Source: Actinomycetes bacterium
GTDB taxonomy: Bacteria > Actinomycetota > Acidimicrobiia > Acidimicrobiales > RAAP-2
DNA length: 56,960 bases
NCBI GenBank assembly: GCA_021803085.1
Contig: JAJZMD010000201.1
Span: 1-56,960, forward strand
Reading direction: 5' to 3'
A program made the translations under genes and the position numbers. Each line of letters starts with the position of its first letter. Position 1 is the stretch's first letter. The notes under the pieces were generated by a model. The model was not told the DNA's origin. It saw only the letters and a list, made by a program, of their open reading frames with translations, and searched no databases. Positions 1 through 9,100 of this stretch are shown in pieces.

Positions 1-148
1 TGTCGATGTCCGGGCTGATCTGGAGACCGTGGAGCGTCATGTCGTCGCCGGTGTTCACGATCGCGACGACCGTGGACGGGTCGACCACCCGCACGACTCC
101 GGTGAGGAGGCGCGCGGCACCCACTCCTCCGGCCAGCACTGCGAGCAC
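1..148 (-). CDS. fbiA: FbiA/CofD 2-phospho-L-lactate transferase family, N-terminal part
   Basis: This is the first 49 codons of a gene that runs off the left edge. The minus strand reads LAVLAGGVGAARLLTG and then VVAIVNTGDDMTLHGL, the nucleotide-binding loop and NTGDD motif that open the CofD/FbiA family. The family joins the phospholactate or phosphoenolpyruvate moiety to Fo in coenzyme F420 synthesis in the cytoplasm. The start is taken as GTG at 148 because an in-frame TAG at 160-158 bounds the frame; GTG at 139 is the only close alternative. It is transcribed away from the serine hydrolase gene. An F420-type oxidoreductase at 34-35 kb fits a host that makes F420. Family identity is seen in the motifs; the exact donor substrate is not determinable. 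Confidence 0.85.
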   Translation of the reverse strand, partial: MLAVLAGGVGAARLLTGVVRVVDPSTVVAIVNTGDDMTLHGLQISPDID

Positions 149-163
149 CGCTCCAGCCTACGG

Positions 164-259
164 GTGCAGGGGAGCCGCCATCGAGGAGTGCAGGGGAGCC
201 GCCTTCGAGGAGTGCAGGGGAGCCGCCATCGAGGAGTGCAGGGGAGCCGCCATCGAGGG
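164..259. repeat. 24-bp tandem repeat, 4 copies
   Basis: Four head-to-tail 24-bp units begin at 164, 188, 212 and 236, each opening gtgcaggggagccgcc; copy 2 has one base change and copy 4 differs in its last base. The array fills the gap between the divergent fbiA and serine hydrolase starts. It stays open in the hydrolase frame (it would encode CRGAAIEE units) but lies upstream of the preferred start. There are no spacers, so it is not a CRISPR array. Confidence 0.9.
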
Positions 260-284
260 GAGCCGGCGGTACGCTCGCCTGTCC

Positions 285-1214
285 ATGCGGGCCTTCGACC
301 TCCTCGCCGGCTGGCCCGTGCGCGTCGCGGCGGCCGGGGTCGCCGCGTGTCGGGACGCCGATGGCGGGGCTCTCGCCGGAAAGGACGGCGCCGTCGTGGC
401 ACGCCCTGCGGCGGATGCCGCCGGCCGGCGACGGCCCGAGGTCACCATCCTCGGCACCACGGGCGATGCCGGCCGCACCTACGCCTGGGCGTCGGTCACG
501 AAGCTCTGCACCGCGCTGGCCGTGCTGGTCGCCGTCGAGGAGGGGACCCTCGCCCTGTCGGATCCTGCAGGCCCTCCCGGCGCGACCGTCGCGCACCTGC
601 TCGCGCACGCGTCGGGGCTCGCCCCGGATCGGCGGGAGGCGATCGCGCCGCCGGCGACGAGGAGGATCTACTCGAACGCGGGCTTCGAGGTCCTCGGCGA
701 CCTGCTCGGCGAGCGTGCGTCCATGCCCGTCTCCGAGTACGTGGCAGAGGCGGTCTTCGTCCCGCTCGGGATGGCGGGCGCGCGCCTCGCCCCCGGAGCC
801 TCGCCCGCGCACGGCGCCGAAGGAACGCTCCGGGACCTCCTCGCGCTGGGCGCCGAGCTCCTCGTACCGCGCGTCGTGGCTCCCGAGACGCTCGCCGCGG
901 CGACGAAGGTCGCCTACCCGGGCCTCGCCGGCGTCCTGCCGGGCTTCGGGCCCCAGGACCCGAACGATTGGGGGCTCGGGTTCGAGCTGCGGGACGCGAA
1001 GCGTCCGCACTGGACCGGATCGGGCAACAGCCCGGCGACCTTCGGGCACTTCGGTCGGTCGGGCTCGTTTCTGTGGGTGGACCCCGAGGCGCGGCTCGCG
1101 TGCGCCGTGCTCTCCGATCGCGGCTTCGGGTCGTGGGCCGCCGACGCGTGGCCGGTCCTCTCCGACGCGGTCCTCCGAACAGCAGGCGAACGTGCGCAGG
1201 GGCACCATGGCTGA
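285..1214 (+). CDS. Serine hydrolase, beta-lactamase/esterase family
   Basis: A 309-aa protein of the class C beta-lactamase/EstB-like serine hydrolase superfamily. The SxxK nucleophile motif is SVTK at residues 70-73 within AWASVTKLCTAL, YSN is at about 129-131 (RRIYSNAGFEVLG), and a GHFGRSG segment near residue 255 takes the place of the third KTG/HxG element. No signal peptide is evident, so a cytoplasmic esterase or amidase is more likely than a secreted beta-lactamase. ATG 285 (MRAFDLLAGWP) is chosen because the open frame upstream runs through the 24-bp repeat and the divergent fbiA start. Its 3' end overlaps the next gene by 8 bp. The substrate is unknown. Confidence 0.75.
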   Translation: MRAFDLLAGWPVRVAAAGVAACRDADGGALAGKDGAVVARPAADAAGRRRPEVTILGTTGDAGRTYAWASVTKLCTALAVLVAVEEGTLALSDPAGPPGATVAHLLAHASGLAPDRREAIAPPATRRIYSNAGFEVLGDLLGERASMPVSEYVAEAVFVPLGMAGARLAPGASPAHGAEGTLRDLLALGAELLVPRVVAPETLAAATKVAYPGLAGVLPGFGPQDPNDWGLGFELRDAKRPHWTGSGNSPATFGHFGRSGSFLWVDPEARLACAVLSDRGFGSWAADAWPVLSDAVLRTAGERAQGHHG

Positions 1215-2331
1215 CCGGCTCCGCGTCGCGCTCGACGCCACGCCGCTCATCGGCAGGCCGACCGGCGTCGGCGCCTTCTGCGGGGGGGTCCTCGGGGGCT
1301 TGTCGCGCCGCACCGACGTGACCGCGACGGCGTTCGCGGTGAGCTGGCGGCGCCGCCACGCGATCGACGAACGCGTGCCGCGTGGCGTCGAGATCGCGAG
1401 TCGCGCAATGCCCGCACGCCCACTGCACATGTTGTGGAGGCGCACGGAGTCTCCGCCCCTCGAGTGGTTCGTGGGCGAGATCGACGTGGTCCACGGCACG
1501 AACTACGTGGTCCCTCCCGCCCGGCGCGCCGCGCGGGTCGTCACCGTCCACGACCTCACGACGGTGCGCTACCCGGAGCTGTGCAACAGCGCCACTCTCG
1601 CCTATCCGGCTCTCGTCCGCCGCGCGCTGGCGCACGGGGCGTGGGTGCACACGCACTCGGCGTCGGTGGCGGCAGAGGTGGTGGAGGTGTTCGGCGCGGA
1701 TCCTTCCCGGGTGCGCGCCGTCGCCTCGGGCGTGCCGCCGCTCTCGGCCCCCGACGCCAGCGCCCCGTCGCGGCACCTCCCGCCAGGGACCGGCCGCTAC
1801 GTCCTCGCGGTGGGGACCGCGGAGCCGAGGAAGGACCTGCCCGGTCTCGTCGCCGCCTTCGACGTCCTCGCCCCGGGACGTCCGGACCTCGCCCTCGTGC
1901 TCGCGGGCCAAGCGGGGTGGGGGAGCGCCGAGCTCGCGCGCGCGCTCGACGGGTGCCACGCGCGGGCGCGCATCGTGCGCACCGGATGGGTCGACGACGC
2001 CACGCTCTCGGGGCTGCTCCACGGCGCGGCCGTCCTCGCCTATCCCTCGCTGTACGAAGGGTTCGGCTATCCGCCGCTGCAAGCCATGGCGGCCGGCACG
2101 CCGGTGGTCGCGACGCGTGCCGGCGCGCTCGAAGAGGTGCTGGACGACGCCGCTCTGCTGGTCGAGCCGCGCGACCAGCTCGCGCTCGCCGGAGCCATCG
2201 CTTCGGTGGTCGACTCCGATGAGACGGCGGCCGCACTGGCGGCGCGCGGCCTCGAGCGGGCCGCGACCTTCGACTGGGAGAGGTGCGCAGCAGGGCTCGT
2301 CGACCTCTACCGGGACGCCGCAGCCGGATGA
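1207..2331 (+). CDS. Glycosyltransferase family 4 (first of three)
   Basis: A 374-aa GT-B fold retaining glycosyltransferase. The N-terminal domain starts RVALDATPLIGRPTGVGAF, carries HGTNYVVPP and a VTVHDLTTVRYPE segment, and the C-terminal Rossmann domain has VGTAEPRKD and the donor-binding E-x7-E region SLYEGFGYPPLQAMAAG (about residues 280-296). Such enzymes transfer mannose, rhamnose or related sugars from NDP- or GDP-sugars to lipid-linked glycans at the inner membrane face. The start overlaps the hydrolase stop and the stop overlaps the next start (ATGA), so the hydrolase and three GTs look translationally coupled. Donor and acceptor cannot be read from sequence; GDP-deoxyhexose is suggested by the rmd-like gene downstream. 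Confidence 0.85.
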   Translation: MADRLRVALDATPLIGRPTGVGAFCGGVLGGLSRRTDVTATAFAVSWRRRHAIDERVPRGVEIASRAMPARPLHMLWRRTESPPLEWFVGEIDVVHGTNYVVPPARRAARVVTVHDLTTVRYPELCNSATLAYPALVRRALAHGAWVHTHSASVAAEVVEVFGADPSRVRAVASGVPPLSAPDASAPSRHLPPGTGRYVLAVGTAEPRKDLPGLVAAFDVLAPGRPDLALVLAGQAGWGSAELARALDGCHARARIVRTGWVDDATLSGLLHGAAVLAYPSLYEGFGYPPLQAMAAGTPVVATRAGALEEVLDDAALLVEPRDQLALAGAIASVVDSDETAAALAARGLERAATFDWERCAAGLVDLYRDAAAG

Positions 2332-3473
2332 CCGGGCGTGTCGTCGTCGCCGTCGAGCAGCTGCGCCGGCCGGTCCCAGGCGGCATCGGGCGGTACGCGC
2401 GCGGGCTGCTCGGCGGCCTGCGGGGGCTCGGCGGCCTGCGGGGGCTCGACGGCCCCGACGTCGAGCTGGTGGCGAGCCGCCACCTCGGCGAGACGGTGGA
2501 TCCGCTGTCGGCGTGGGGCTTCCCGGTGCGCGCCTCGGTGCTCCCGGCGCCGTTGCTCACGGCCGCTTGGGACCTCGGCCTCGCGCCGGTGCGTTCGGCG
2601 GAGCTCGTCCACTCGGTGTCCCTGGCCGCGCCGCCGGTGCGCCCGCGACGCGCCCGCGGCGGGCCGCTGCTCGTCGTCACCGTCCACGACCTCGCCTGGC
2701 GCGCGCACCCCGACGCCACCACGCGCCGGGGGCGGCGGTGGCACGAAGCGGCGCTCCGGCGCGCGCTCGAGCGTGCCGACGCGTTCGTCGTTCCGTCGCT
2801 CCCGGTCGCCGAGATCCTCGTCGCGGCCGGCGCGGACCCGGGCCGGGTGCGAGCCATCTCCCACGGCGTCGACCACCTCGAAGAGCCTGACGCCGCAGGC
2901 GCGGCGTCGCTCTTGCGCCGCCTCGGCGTGGCCGACGGGTACCTGCTCACCGTCTCGACGCTCGAGCCGAGGAAGAACCTCGCTCGCCTGGTCGACGCCT
3001 TCGCGCGCGCACAGCCGTCGCTCGGCGGCCCGTGGCCGCTCGTGGTGGTCGGTCCTTCGGGCTGGGGCGACGCGGGAGTCGGCGAGACCCCTGGCGTGGT
3101 CGCAGCCGGCGCCGTCGACGAAGGGGTGCTCACTGCGCTGTACCAAGGCGCCCGCGCCTTCGCCTACGTCCCGTTGGTCGAGGGGTTCGGGCTTCCGGCC
3201 CTCGAGGCGATGGCGTGCGGCGTGCCGGTCGTGGCGAGCGTCACCGTGCCGAGCACCGCCCCGCAGACCGGCGCCCCAGGCGAGGGCGCGCGCGTCGCGG
3301 CGCTGCGGGTCGATCCGACCACAGTCGAGGACATCGCGTCCGCCCTCGTGCGCGCGTCGTGCGACGACCGGCTCCGCTCCTCGCTCGTGGCCCAGGGCAG
3401 GACGCTCGTCGCGCCGCTGACGTGGAGGGCGTCGGCCGAGGCCCACCTCGCATGGTGGGGGTCCCTCTCGTGA
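2328..3473 (+). CDS. Glycosyltransferase family 4 (second of three)
   Basis: A 381-aa GT4-type glycosyltransferase, paralogous to the flanking genes. Visible landmarks are VPGGIGRYARGLLGGL at the N-terminus, VVTVHDLAWRAHPD, ISHGVDHLEEPD, VSTLEPRKNLARLVDAF and the donor-site motif VEGFGLPALEAMACGVPVV near residue 285. ATG 2328 overlaps the previous stop as ATGA; a longer frame from 2283 would overlap the first GT by 49 bp and is not needed. A short GLRGLGGLRGL repeat is present near residue 30. Likely function is sequential sugar addition to a surface polysaccharide; linkage unknown. Confidence 0.85.
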   Translation: MTGRVVVAVEQLRRPVPGGIGRYARGLLGGLRGLGGLRGLDGPDVELVASRHLGETVDPLSAWGFPVRASVLPAPLLTAAWDLGLAPVRSAELVHSVSLAAPPVRPRRARGGPLLVVTVHDLAWRAHPDATTRRGRRWHEAALRRALERADAFVVPSLPVAEILVAAGADPGRVRAISHGVDHLEEPDAAGAASLLRRLGVADGYLLTVSTLEPRKNLARLVDAFARAQPSLGGPWPLVVVGPSGWGDAGVGETPGVVAAGAVDEGVLTALYQGARAFAYVPLVEGFGLPALEAMACGVPVVASVTVPSTAPQTGAPGEGARVAALRVDPTTVEDIASALVRASCDDRLRSSLVAQGRTLVAPLTWRASAEAHLAWWGSLS

Positions 3474-4606
3474 AGGTGTCGCTCGACGTCACCGCCGTCC
3501 CGTCGTCGCCGGCGGGTGCGGGGCGCTACGCGGTCGAGCTTGCCGCAGCGCTCGCCAGGCGCGACGACCCGAGCCTCGTGCTCGTCGCGCGCCGCGACGA
3601 CGCGCTGCGGTGGCAGCGCCTCGCCGGGACGCGGGCAGACGTCGTGGCGTCCTCGCCGTCACCGCGGCCGCTGCGCCTGGCATGGGAGCAGATCGCCCTC
3701 CCTGCGCTCCTGCGCCGCATGCGCCCCGACGTCCATCACGGGCCGCACTACACGATGCCCGAACGCGCTCGCATGCCCGTCGTCGTCACGATCCACGACT
3801 GCACCTTCTTCGACCACCCCGAGTGGCACGAGCCGGCCAAGGTCCGCTTCTTCCGCCGGGCGATCCGCGTCGCGGCGAGCCGCGCGTCTGCGCTCGTCTG
3901 CGTGAGCGAGACGACGGCGCGCCAGCTCGAAGCGGTCTGTCACGTCACCGCCCCGGTGGTGATCGCGCCGCACGGCGTCGACCACCTGCACTTCTCCCCG
4001 GATCCGCTCGACCCGGACGCCGACGCCGCCGCGCTGCGACGGCTCGGGATCGACCCGGAGGCCCGGTTCGTCCTCTTCGTGGGCACGGTAGAGCCCCGCA
4101 AGGACGTCGCGACGCTCGTCCGCGCGTTCTCCGTGCTCGCCGACGCCGAGCGAGACGTGCGCCTCGTGCTCGCGGGGCGGCGCGGTTGGGGGACGCGGCC
4201 GGTGGACGAGGCTCTCGCAGCCACGCGACATCGGGACCGGATCACGTGGACCGGCTACGTGCCCGACGACGCGGTCCCGGCGCTCCTGCGAAGGGCCTCG
4301 GTGGTCGCGTACCCCTCCCTCGCCGAGGGGTACGGCCTTCCCGCCCTCGAGGCGCTCGCGTGCGGGGCCCCCCTCGTCACCACGAGCGGCACCGCGATGG
4401 CCGAGCTCGCGGGCGAGGCCGCGACGCTCGTCACGCCTGGAGACCGAGAGGGTCTCGCGGACACCCTCGCGATGGTGCTCCGGGGGGCTGGCGGCTCCGA
4501 GGCACGCCGGCGCCGTGAGGCCGGGATCGCCCGTGCGGCGACCCTCACGTGGGAGGCGAGCGCCGCGCGCCACGTCGAGGCGTACCGCATCGCGGCGGGC
4601 GCGTAG
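3470..4606 (+). CDS. Glycosyltransferase family 4 (third of three)
   Basis: A 378-aa GT4-type glycosyltransferase. Landmarks are VTAVPSSPAGAGRYAVELA, HGPHYTMPERARMPVVVTIH, HGVDHLHFSPDP, VGTVEPRKDVATLVRAF and the E-x7-E donor motif LAEGYGLPALEALACGAPL near residue 282. GTG 3470 is preferred because it forms a GTGA overlap with the preceding stop, matching the coupling seen upstream; an in-frame ATG at 3452 is the alternative. Its TAG stop at 4604-4606 is also the first half of the TAGGGT box in front of the next gene. It presumably acts with the two preceding transferases on one glycan. Confidence 0.85.
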   Translation: MKVSLDVTAVPSSPAGAGRYAVELAAALARRDDPSLVLVARRDDALRWQRLAGTRADVVASSPSPRPLRLAWEQIALPALLRRMRPDVHHGPHYTMPERARMPVVVTIHDCTFFDHPEWHEPAKVRFFRRAIRVAASRASALVCVSETTARQLEAVCHVTAPVVIAPHGVDHLHFSPDPLDPDADAAALRRLGIDPEARFVLFVGTVEPRKDVATLVRAFSVLADAERDVRLVLAGRRGWGTRPVDEALAATRHRDRITWTGYVPDDAVPALLRRASVVAYPSLAEGYGLPALEALACGAPLVTTSGTAMAELAGEAATLVTPGDREGLADTLAMVLRGAGGSEARRRREAGIARAATLTWEASAARHVEAYRIAAGA

Positions 4607-4609
4607 GGT
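4604..4609 (+). promoter_or_regulatory. -10-like TAGGGT box before rmd-like gene
   Basis: TAGGGT lies 8 nt upstream of the GTG start at 4618, the geometry of an actinobacterial leaderless promoter. Its first three bases are the stop codon of the upstream glycosyltransferase. No clear -35 is seen. Confidence 0.5.
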
Positions 4610-4617
4610 CGTCGATC

Positions 4618-5613
4618 GTGCGGGCGTTGGTCACCGGGGGCCTCGGATTCGTCGGACGCTGGCTCACCGCGCACCTCGCGGACGAAGGCGACGACGTGAC
4701 CGCGATCGACGCGGAGACGGACGTGACCGACGAGGAGGCGGTGGAGCGCGCGATGGAGGCGTCGCAGCCCGACGCCGTCTACCACCTCGCGGCGCGCGCC
4801 CACGTCGGCGAGTCCTGGCGAGATCCGCTCGACGTTCTCCGCGTGAACGTGCTCGGCACCGCCGCGGTCCTCGCAGCCGCGCGACGCGGCGCGCCGGAAG
4901 CGACGGTGCTCGTGGTGAGCTCGGCAGAGGTGTACGGCGCGCTCGCGCCCGAGGAGCTCCCAGTCGGAGAGGGCGCCCGGCTGCGTCCTTCGACGCCGTA
5001 CGCGGCGTCGAAGGCCGCAGCGGAGCAGGTCGCCATCCAGGCCTGGCTCGGCTACGGGCAGCGTGCGGTGGTGGTGCGCCCGTTCAACCACGTCGGTCCC
5101 GGGCAGTCGCCGAACTTCGCGGTGCCGGCGCTCGCACGCCGCGTGCTCGAGGCGCGCAGGGACGGGAGCCGGGAGCTGGTCGTGGGGACCGTCACGACGA
5201 GGCGCGACTTCACCGACGTGCGCGACGTCGTACGCGCCTACCGGCTCCTCGTCGTCCGGGCAGAGCCCGGAGAGGTCTACAACGTCTGCTCGGGCAATGA
5301 CGTGGCCATTGCCGACGTCGTTGCCCGGCTGATGGCTCTGACGGGCGTGGAGCTCCGGATGGTCACGGATCCCGAGCTCGTTCGACCCGTCGACACCCCG
5401 GTTTTGCGGGGCGACCCGTCACGGCTCGTGTCGGCGACCGGTTGGGCTCCTGCCATCCCGTTCGACAAGACGCTGCGCGACGTCCTCTCGGACCTCGAGC
5501 GGGGGGAGGAGGAGGACCTCGAGCGGGGGGAGGAGGAGGACCTCGAGCGGGGGGAGGAGGAGGGGCTCGGGCGGAAGGCCCCCGGGGGTCAGACGCCCGG
5601 CGTGGCCAGGTGA
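4618..5613 (+). CDS. rmd: GDP-6-deoxy-4-keto-D-mannose reductase-like SDR (Rmd family)
   Basis: A 331-aa extended short-chain dehydrogenase/epimerase. It has the NAD(P)-binding TGGLGFVG at residues 6-13, SSAEVYG, the catalytic YAASK (about 128-132), and the RPFNHVGPGQ and VYNVCSG segments that resemble bacterial Rmd, which reduces GDP-4-keto-6-deoxymannose to GDP-D-rhamnose. GDP-mannose 4,6-dehydratase is the close alternative; no separate Gmd is in this window. The C-terminus carries three LERGEEED units from a 24-bp tandem repeat followed by a Gly-rich tail that is not part of the fold. It sits directly after three glycosyltransferases, supporting a deoxyhexose-containing surface glycan. 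Its 3' end overlaps the convergent next gene by 25 bp. Confidence 0.75.
   Translation: MRALVTGGLGFVGRWLTAHLADEGDDVTAIDAETDVTDEEAVERAMEASQPDAVYHLAARAHVGESWRDPLDVLRVNVLGTAAVLAAARRGAPEATVLVVSSAEVYGALAPEELPVGEGARLRPSTPYAASKAAAEQVAIQAWLGYGQRAVVVRPFNHVGPGQSPNFAVPALARRVLEARRDGSRELVVGTVTTRRDFTDVRDVVRAYRLLVVRAEPGEVYNVCSGNDVAIADVVARLMALTGVELRMVTDPELVRPVDTPVLRGDPSRLVSATGWAPAIPFDKTLRDVLSDLERGEEEDLERGEEEDLERGEEEGLGRKAPGGQTPGVAR
5491..5562 (+). repeat. 24-bp tandem repeat, 3 exact copies, in frame
   Basis: Units start at 5491, 5515 and 5539 and begin gacctcgagcggggg. Each adds eight mainly acidic residues to the C-terminus of the rmd-like protein. A multiple-of-three unit keeps the frame. Confidence 0.95.
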
Positions 5614-5960
5614 CGCAGCTGCACGCCGATCGCCTCGAGTCCTCGTCGCGCCCGCTCGGCGAGCTCCCGGGCAGGCTCGGGCAGCTGCGCGCCGATCGGG
5701 CCGATCGGGCCGAACTGCTCGGACACGAACGCGAGCGTGCCCTCGATCCATTCGGCGAGCTGCTGGGAGCCGGCGGCGACCCCGGTGCGCAGCCGTTCGA
5801 CACCCTCGTCGAGGCGTTCGTTGCGCACGAGATCCTGGCGGAGCGCCTGGACCCGCTGGAGGCCCAGCACGCCCAGGCCGACGGCCGTGTACGCCGTGTC
5901 GCGCACGTGCCGGGCCAGCTCTGCCGCGATGTCGTTCGTCTCGTCGCCGTGGTCGGGCAT
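5589..5960 (-). CDS. Small helical protein, phasin-like, function unknown
   Basis: A 123-aa protein with no recognised catalytic motif. The sequence is Ala/Leu/Arg/Glu-rich and predicted mostly helical: an N-terminal segment HVRDTAYTAVGLGVLGLQRV followed by a region that could form amphipathic helices, and a GPIGPIG interruption near residue 88. The pattern resembles small actinobacterial helical surface or granule-associated proteins (phasin or heparin-binding-like), but this is only a resemblance. ATG 5960 is preceded by a good ribosome site (AAGGAG about 8 nt upstream). It is convergent with rmd and has its own AT-rich promoter region upstream. Confidence 0.6.
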   Translation of the reverse strand: MPDHGDETNDIAAELARHVRDTAYTAVGLGVLGLQRVQALRQDLVRNERLDEGVERLRTGVAAGSQQLAEWIEGTLAFVSEQFGPIGPIGAQLPEPARELAERARRGLEAIGVQLRHLATPGV

Positions 5961-6020
5961 GGAGAGCTCCTTCCTCTGACTGCTCGTGATCGCGTTGAGC
6001 GCTCCGGCGCTTGATGCAAC

Positions 6021-6047
6021 AGTATATCACGTTTTCAACACTTGCAA
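6021..6047 (-). promoter_or_regulatory. Candidate promoter for the small helical protein
   Basis: Reading the minus strand, TTGCAA (6047-6042) and TATACT (6026-6021) are separated by 15 bp in the most AT-rich stretch of the neighbourhood. The 5' UTR would be about 55 nt with a clear AAGGAG. Spacing is slightly short, so the -35 assignment is tentative. Confidence 0.45.
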
Positions 6048-6083
6048 GCATTCGGGCCGCCGGTCGCTCGGGCCGCCGGAGCG

Positions 6084-6143
6084 CCCGTCCCGCTGGAGCA
6101 CCTGCCCGTCCCGCCGGAGCACCTGCCCGTCCCGCCGGGGCGC
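6084..6143. repeat. 21-bp imperfect tandem repeat, about 3 copies
   Basis: Three units containing gagcacctgcccgtcccg-like sequence precede the GT2 gene. The third copy is degenerate. It lies between the divergent promoters of the small helical protein and the GT2 gene. Confidence 0.7.
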
Positions 6144-6166
6144 CCGACCCGGGCTGGCAGGGGGAG

Positions 6167-6172
6167 TAGCCT
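6167..6172 (+). promoter_or_regulatory. -10-like TAGCCT box before GT2 gene
   Basis: TAGCCT ends 10 nt before ATG 6183, consistent with a leaderless or near-leaderless transcript. Confidence 0.4.
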
Positions 6173-6182
6173 GCCTGTCCTG

Positions 6183-9100
6183 ATGACGGAGGGGTCGGCG
6201 AGCGCGGCGCGCGCCCCAGCGGTGGTTGCCATATTGGTCACCACCGATCCAGGTCCCTGGTTCGAGGAGACCCTGCAGGCGCTGGCGGCGCAGGACTACG
6301 ACAACCTCTCGGTGCTGGTGCTCGTCGCCGGCGGCTCTTCCGACCCCACTGAGATGGTGGCGCGCGTTCTTCCCGAAGCGTTCGTGCGCCGGCTGCCCGA
6401 GAGCGAGGGGTTCGCCGCTGCGGTCGACGAGGCGCTGTGGATGGTCGAAGGGGCGTCGTTCTTCCTCCTGTGCCACGACGACTGCGCTCCCTCGCCGGAC
6501 GCCGTGCACCTCATGGTCGAAGAGTCGTTCCGCTCCAACGCCGGGATCGTGTGCCCGAAGATGGTCCACTGGGACGAGCCGCGGGCGTTGCTCCATGTCG
6601 GCCAGGGGATCGACAAGACCGGCGCCGTCGTCGAGCGGGTGCAAGTCGGCGAGATGGACGCGGGCCAGCACGACGCGGTCCGAGACGTGTTCGTCGCGCC
6701 GGGAGGCTGCACGCTCGTGCGTGGTGACCTCTTCCGTGCGCTCGGCGGCTACGACGCCGCGATCGTCGCGATGGGGCAGGACCTCGACCTGTCGTGGCGA
6801 GCCCACGTCGCCGGTGCGCGCGTCGTCGTCGCGCCGTCCGCGACGGCGCGCCATCTCGGGCTCGTCGCGGCCGGCTGCAGGCCGCCCCCGCCATCGGACG
6901 CCCCCTCACTCCAAGCGCTCCAGAGGCGCCACGAGCTTGGCGCCGTCCTCACCTGCTATTCGTGGACCCACCTGGTGCGGGTCGTGCCCCAGGCATTCCT
7001 CCTCGCGCTCGGAGAAGCCGTGGTGGCGAGGCTCGCCGGGGACCGGCGGCGGGCACGTGCGGTCGTTCACGCGTGGCGCTGGAACCTCGCCCGGTGGAGG
7101 GAGCTGCGACCCCGGCGAGCAGCCTTGGCCGCCGTGCGCGTCGTCAGCGACGCCGAGGTCCGCAGCCTTCAGGTGCGCGGGAGCGCGCGGCTGTCGACGT
7201 ACGTCTCGCGGCTCACGCACCAAGGCCTCGAGGTCGCGCACGGTCGGCAACCGGGCCGCCCGTCCGAGGTCCTGGCTCCCGATCTGCCAGTGCCGGGCGG
7301 AAACGGGGCTGGGGCCGAGGTCGCCGGCTCGATCGGCCTGGGCTTCGACGACGACGCGGGCTTCGACGATCTCGACGATCTCGGACACAGGGGAAGGCGC
7401 ACGCGCGGGAAGGGGCCGGTGGGCATCTTCGCGTCGCGCCGGTCCCGGGTCTTGGCGTACCTCGTCGCGTCCCTCGTCATCGTCGTGGGCTCCCGCGCGC
7501 TCATCGGATCGTCGGTGCCGCTCGTCGGGCAGTTCGTCCCGTTCCCTCCGTGGACGGACCTCTGGCACCAGCTCTTCGCGTCGTGGCAGCCCGCGGGCAC
7601 CGGCTCGCACGCGCCAGCCAGCCCGGCCTACGGCTTCCTCGCGCTGGCGGGGACGGTGCTCTTCGGGCGGAGCGGCCTCCTCCAGCAAGTAGCGGTCTTC
7701 GCGTGCTTCCCACTGGGGGCGTGGGGAATGTCCCGGCTGCTCGGGCCCTTCCGCTCCGCGCCCGGTCGCCTTGTCGCGACGCTCGCGTACCTCGCGCTGC
7801 CGCTTGCGGTCGACGCACTCGGGCGCGGTCGCTGGGACGGTCTCGTCGCGTACGCAGCGACCCCGTGGGTGGTCCTGCAGCTCGCGCGGGCAACCGGGCT
7901 CGAGCCCTTCAGCTCCCCGGCACCGTCGCCCGTCAAGAACGTTGCCGTCGCTGCCGACCTCGAGGCGACGGAGCCCACCACCGCGGCGGGCACGTGGAGG
8001 CGGCGTCTTGGCGGACGCCTCCTCTGGCTCGGCGCGCTCGAGGCGGTGGCGATGTCGTTCGCGCCGGCGATGGTGGTCGTCGTCCTCGTCGCCGGCCTCG
8101 GACTGGCCTGCGGATCGGTCGTCGCCGGCGGCGCCCGTCGGGGAGCGCGGGCCCTCGTCGTCGCCTCCGGGGGGACGTTGGTCGCCGCGGTGCTGTGCAC
8201 GCCGTGGGTCGTGGGGACGCTGCTCGCCGGTCGCGGCGCGCTGTCGGTCCTCGGGCTCGCCGCAGACCCCGCGTCCGCCCCCGGCTGGGGGGGGCTGTTG
8301 CGGATGGCAGTCGGTCCCGTCGGAGGCTCACCGCTCGCGTGGCTTCTCCCCGGGGCGGCTGCCTGCGCGCTCCTCCTTGCGCGCAACGAGCGCCTCGCGT
8401 GGGTGATCCGGCTGTGGGCAGTCGCTCTGCCCGCGTGGTTCCTCGCGCTCGTCGCGGCGAAAGGCTGGGCGGTCCCGTTCGCGCCGTCGGTGGACGTGCT
8501 CCTCGCTCCCGCCGCGGTGGCGGTGGCCGGCGCGGCGGGCCTCGGCGTCGCCGCGTTCGAGACCGACCTCGCGGGCTACGGGTTCGGCTGGCGACAGGGG
8601 CTCGCAGTGCTCTCGGTCGCGGCCCTCGCGGTCGGGGTCTTGCCGACGGTGGCGGAGGCCACCGACGGCAGGTGGGGGCTGCCCTCGTCTGGGTACCGGG
8701 GCGCGATCGCCTTCCCCGCCTTAAGGAAGGGGTCGCCCGGCTATCGCGTGCTGTGGCTCGGCGACCCGCAGGCGCTTCCGTCCGGCGGCTGGGCGATCGG
8801 ACCCGGGTTGGCCTATGCCACGTCGACGGACGGGACACCGACGCTGCTCGACCTCTGGCCTCCCGCGACACCGGGAAGCGCCGGCCGAATAGCGCCGGCG
8901 CTCCGGGTCGCGATGCGCGGCGAGACGGTGCAGCTCGGTCGTGCGCTGGCCGCTGCACGGATCCGCTACGTGGTCGCAGTGTCCGCGCTCGCGCCGCGCT
9001 CGCCAGGGTCCCCTTCCACATCGACATACCCCTTGGCGCGCGGGCTCGCCGCCGCGCTCGCACGGCAGCCACAGCTGCGCACAGTGCCGGTGGGCCCCAG

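Noticed and set aside
164-259. Regular repeat array that could suggest CRISPR
   Set aside because: Units are directly adjacent with no spacers and no cas genes are present; the same is true for arrays at 25006, 26026 and 54247.
6-284. N-terminal extension of the serine hydrolase to position 6
   Set aside because: The frame is open, but it would cover the fbiA start on the opposite strand and encode repetitive CRGAAIEE units unlike the family.
6042-6182. Longer GT2 protein starting at 6042
   Set aside because: The extension consists of Pro/Leu repeats from a tandem array; a TAGCCT box supports ATG 6183.
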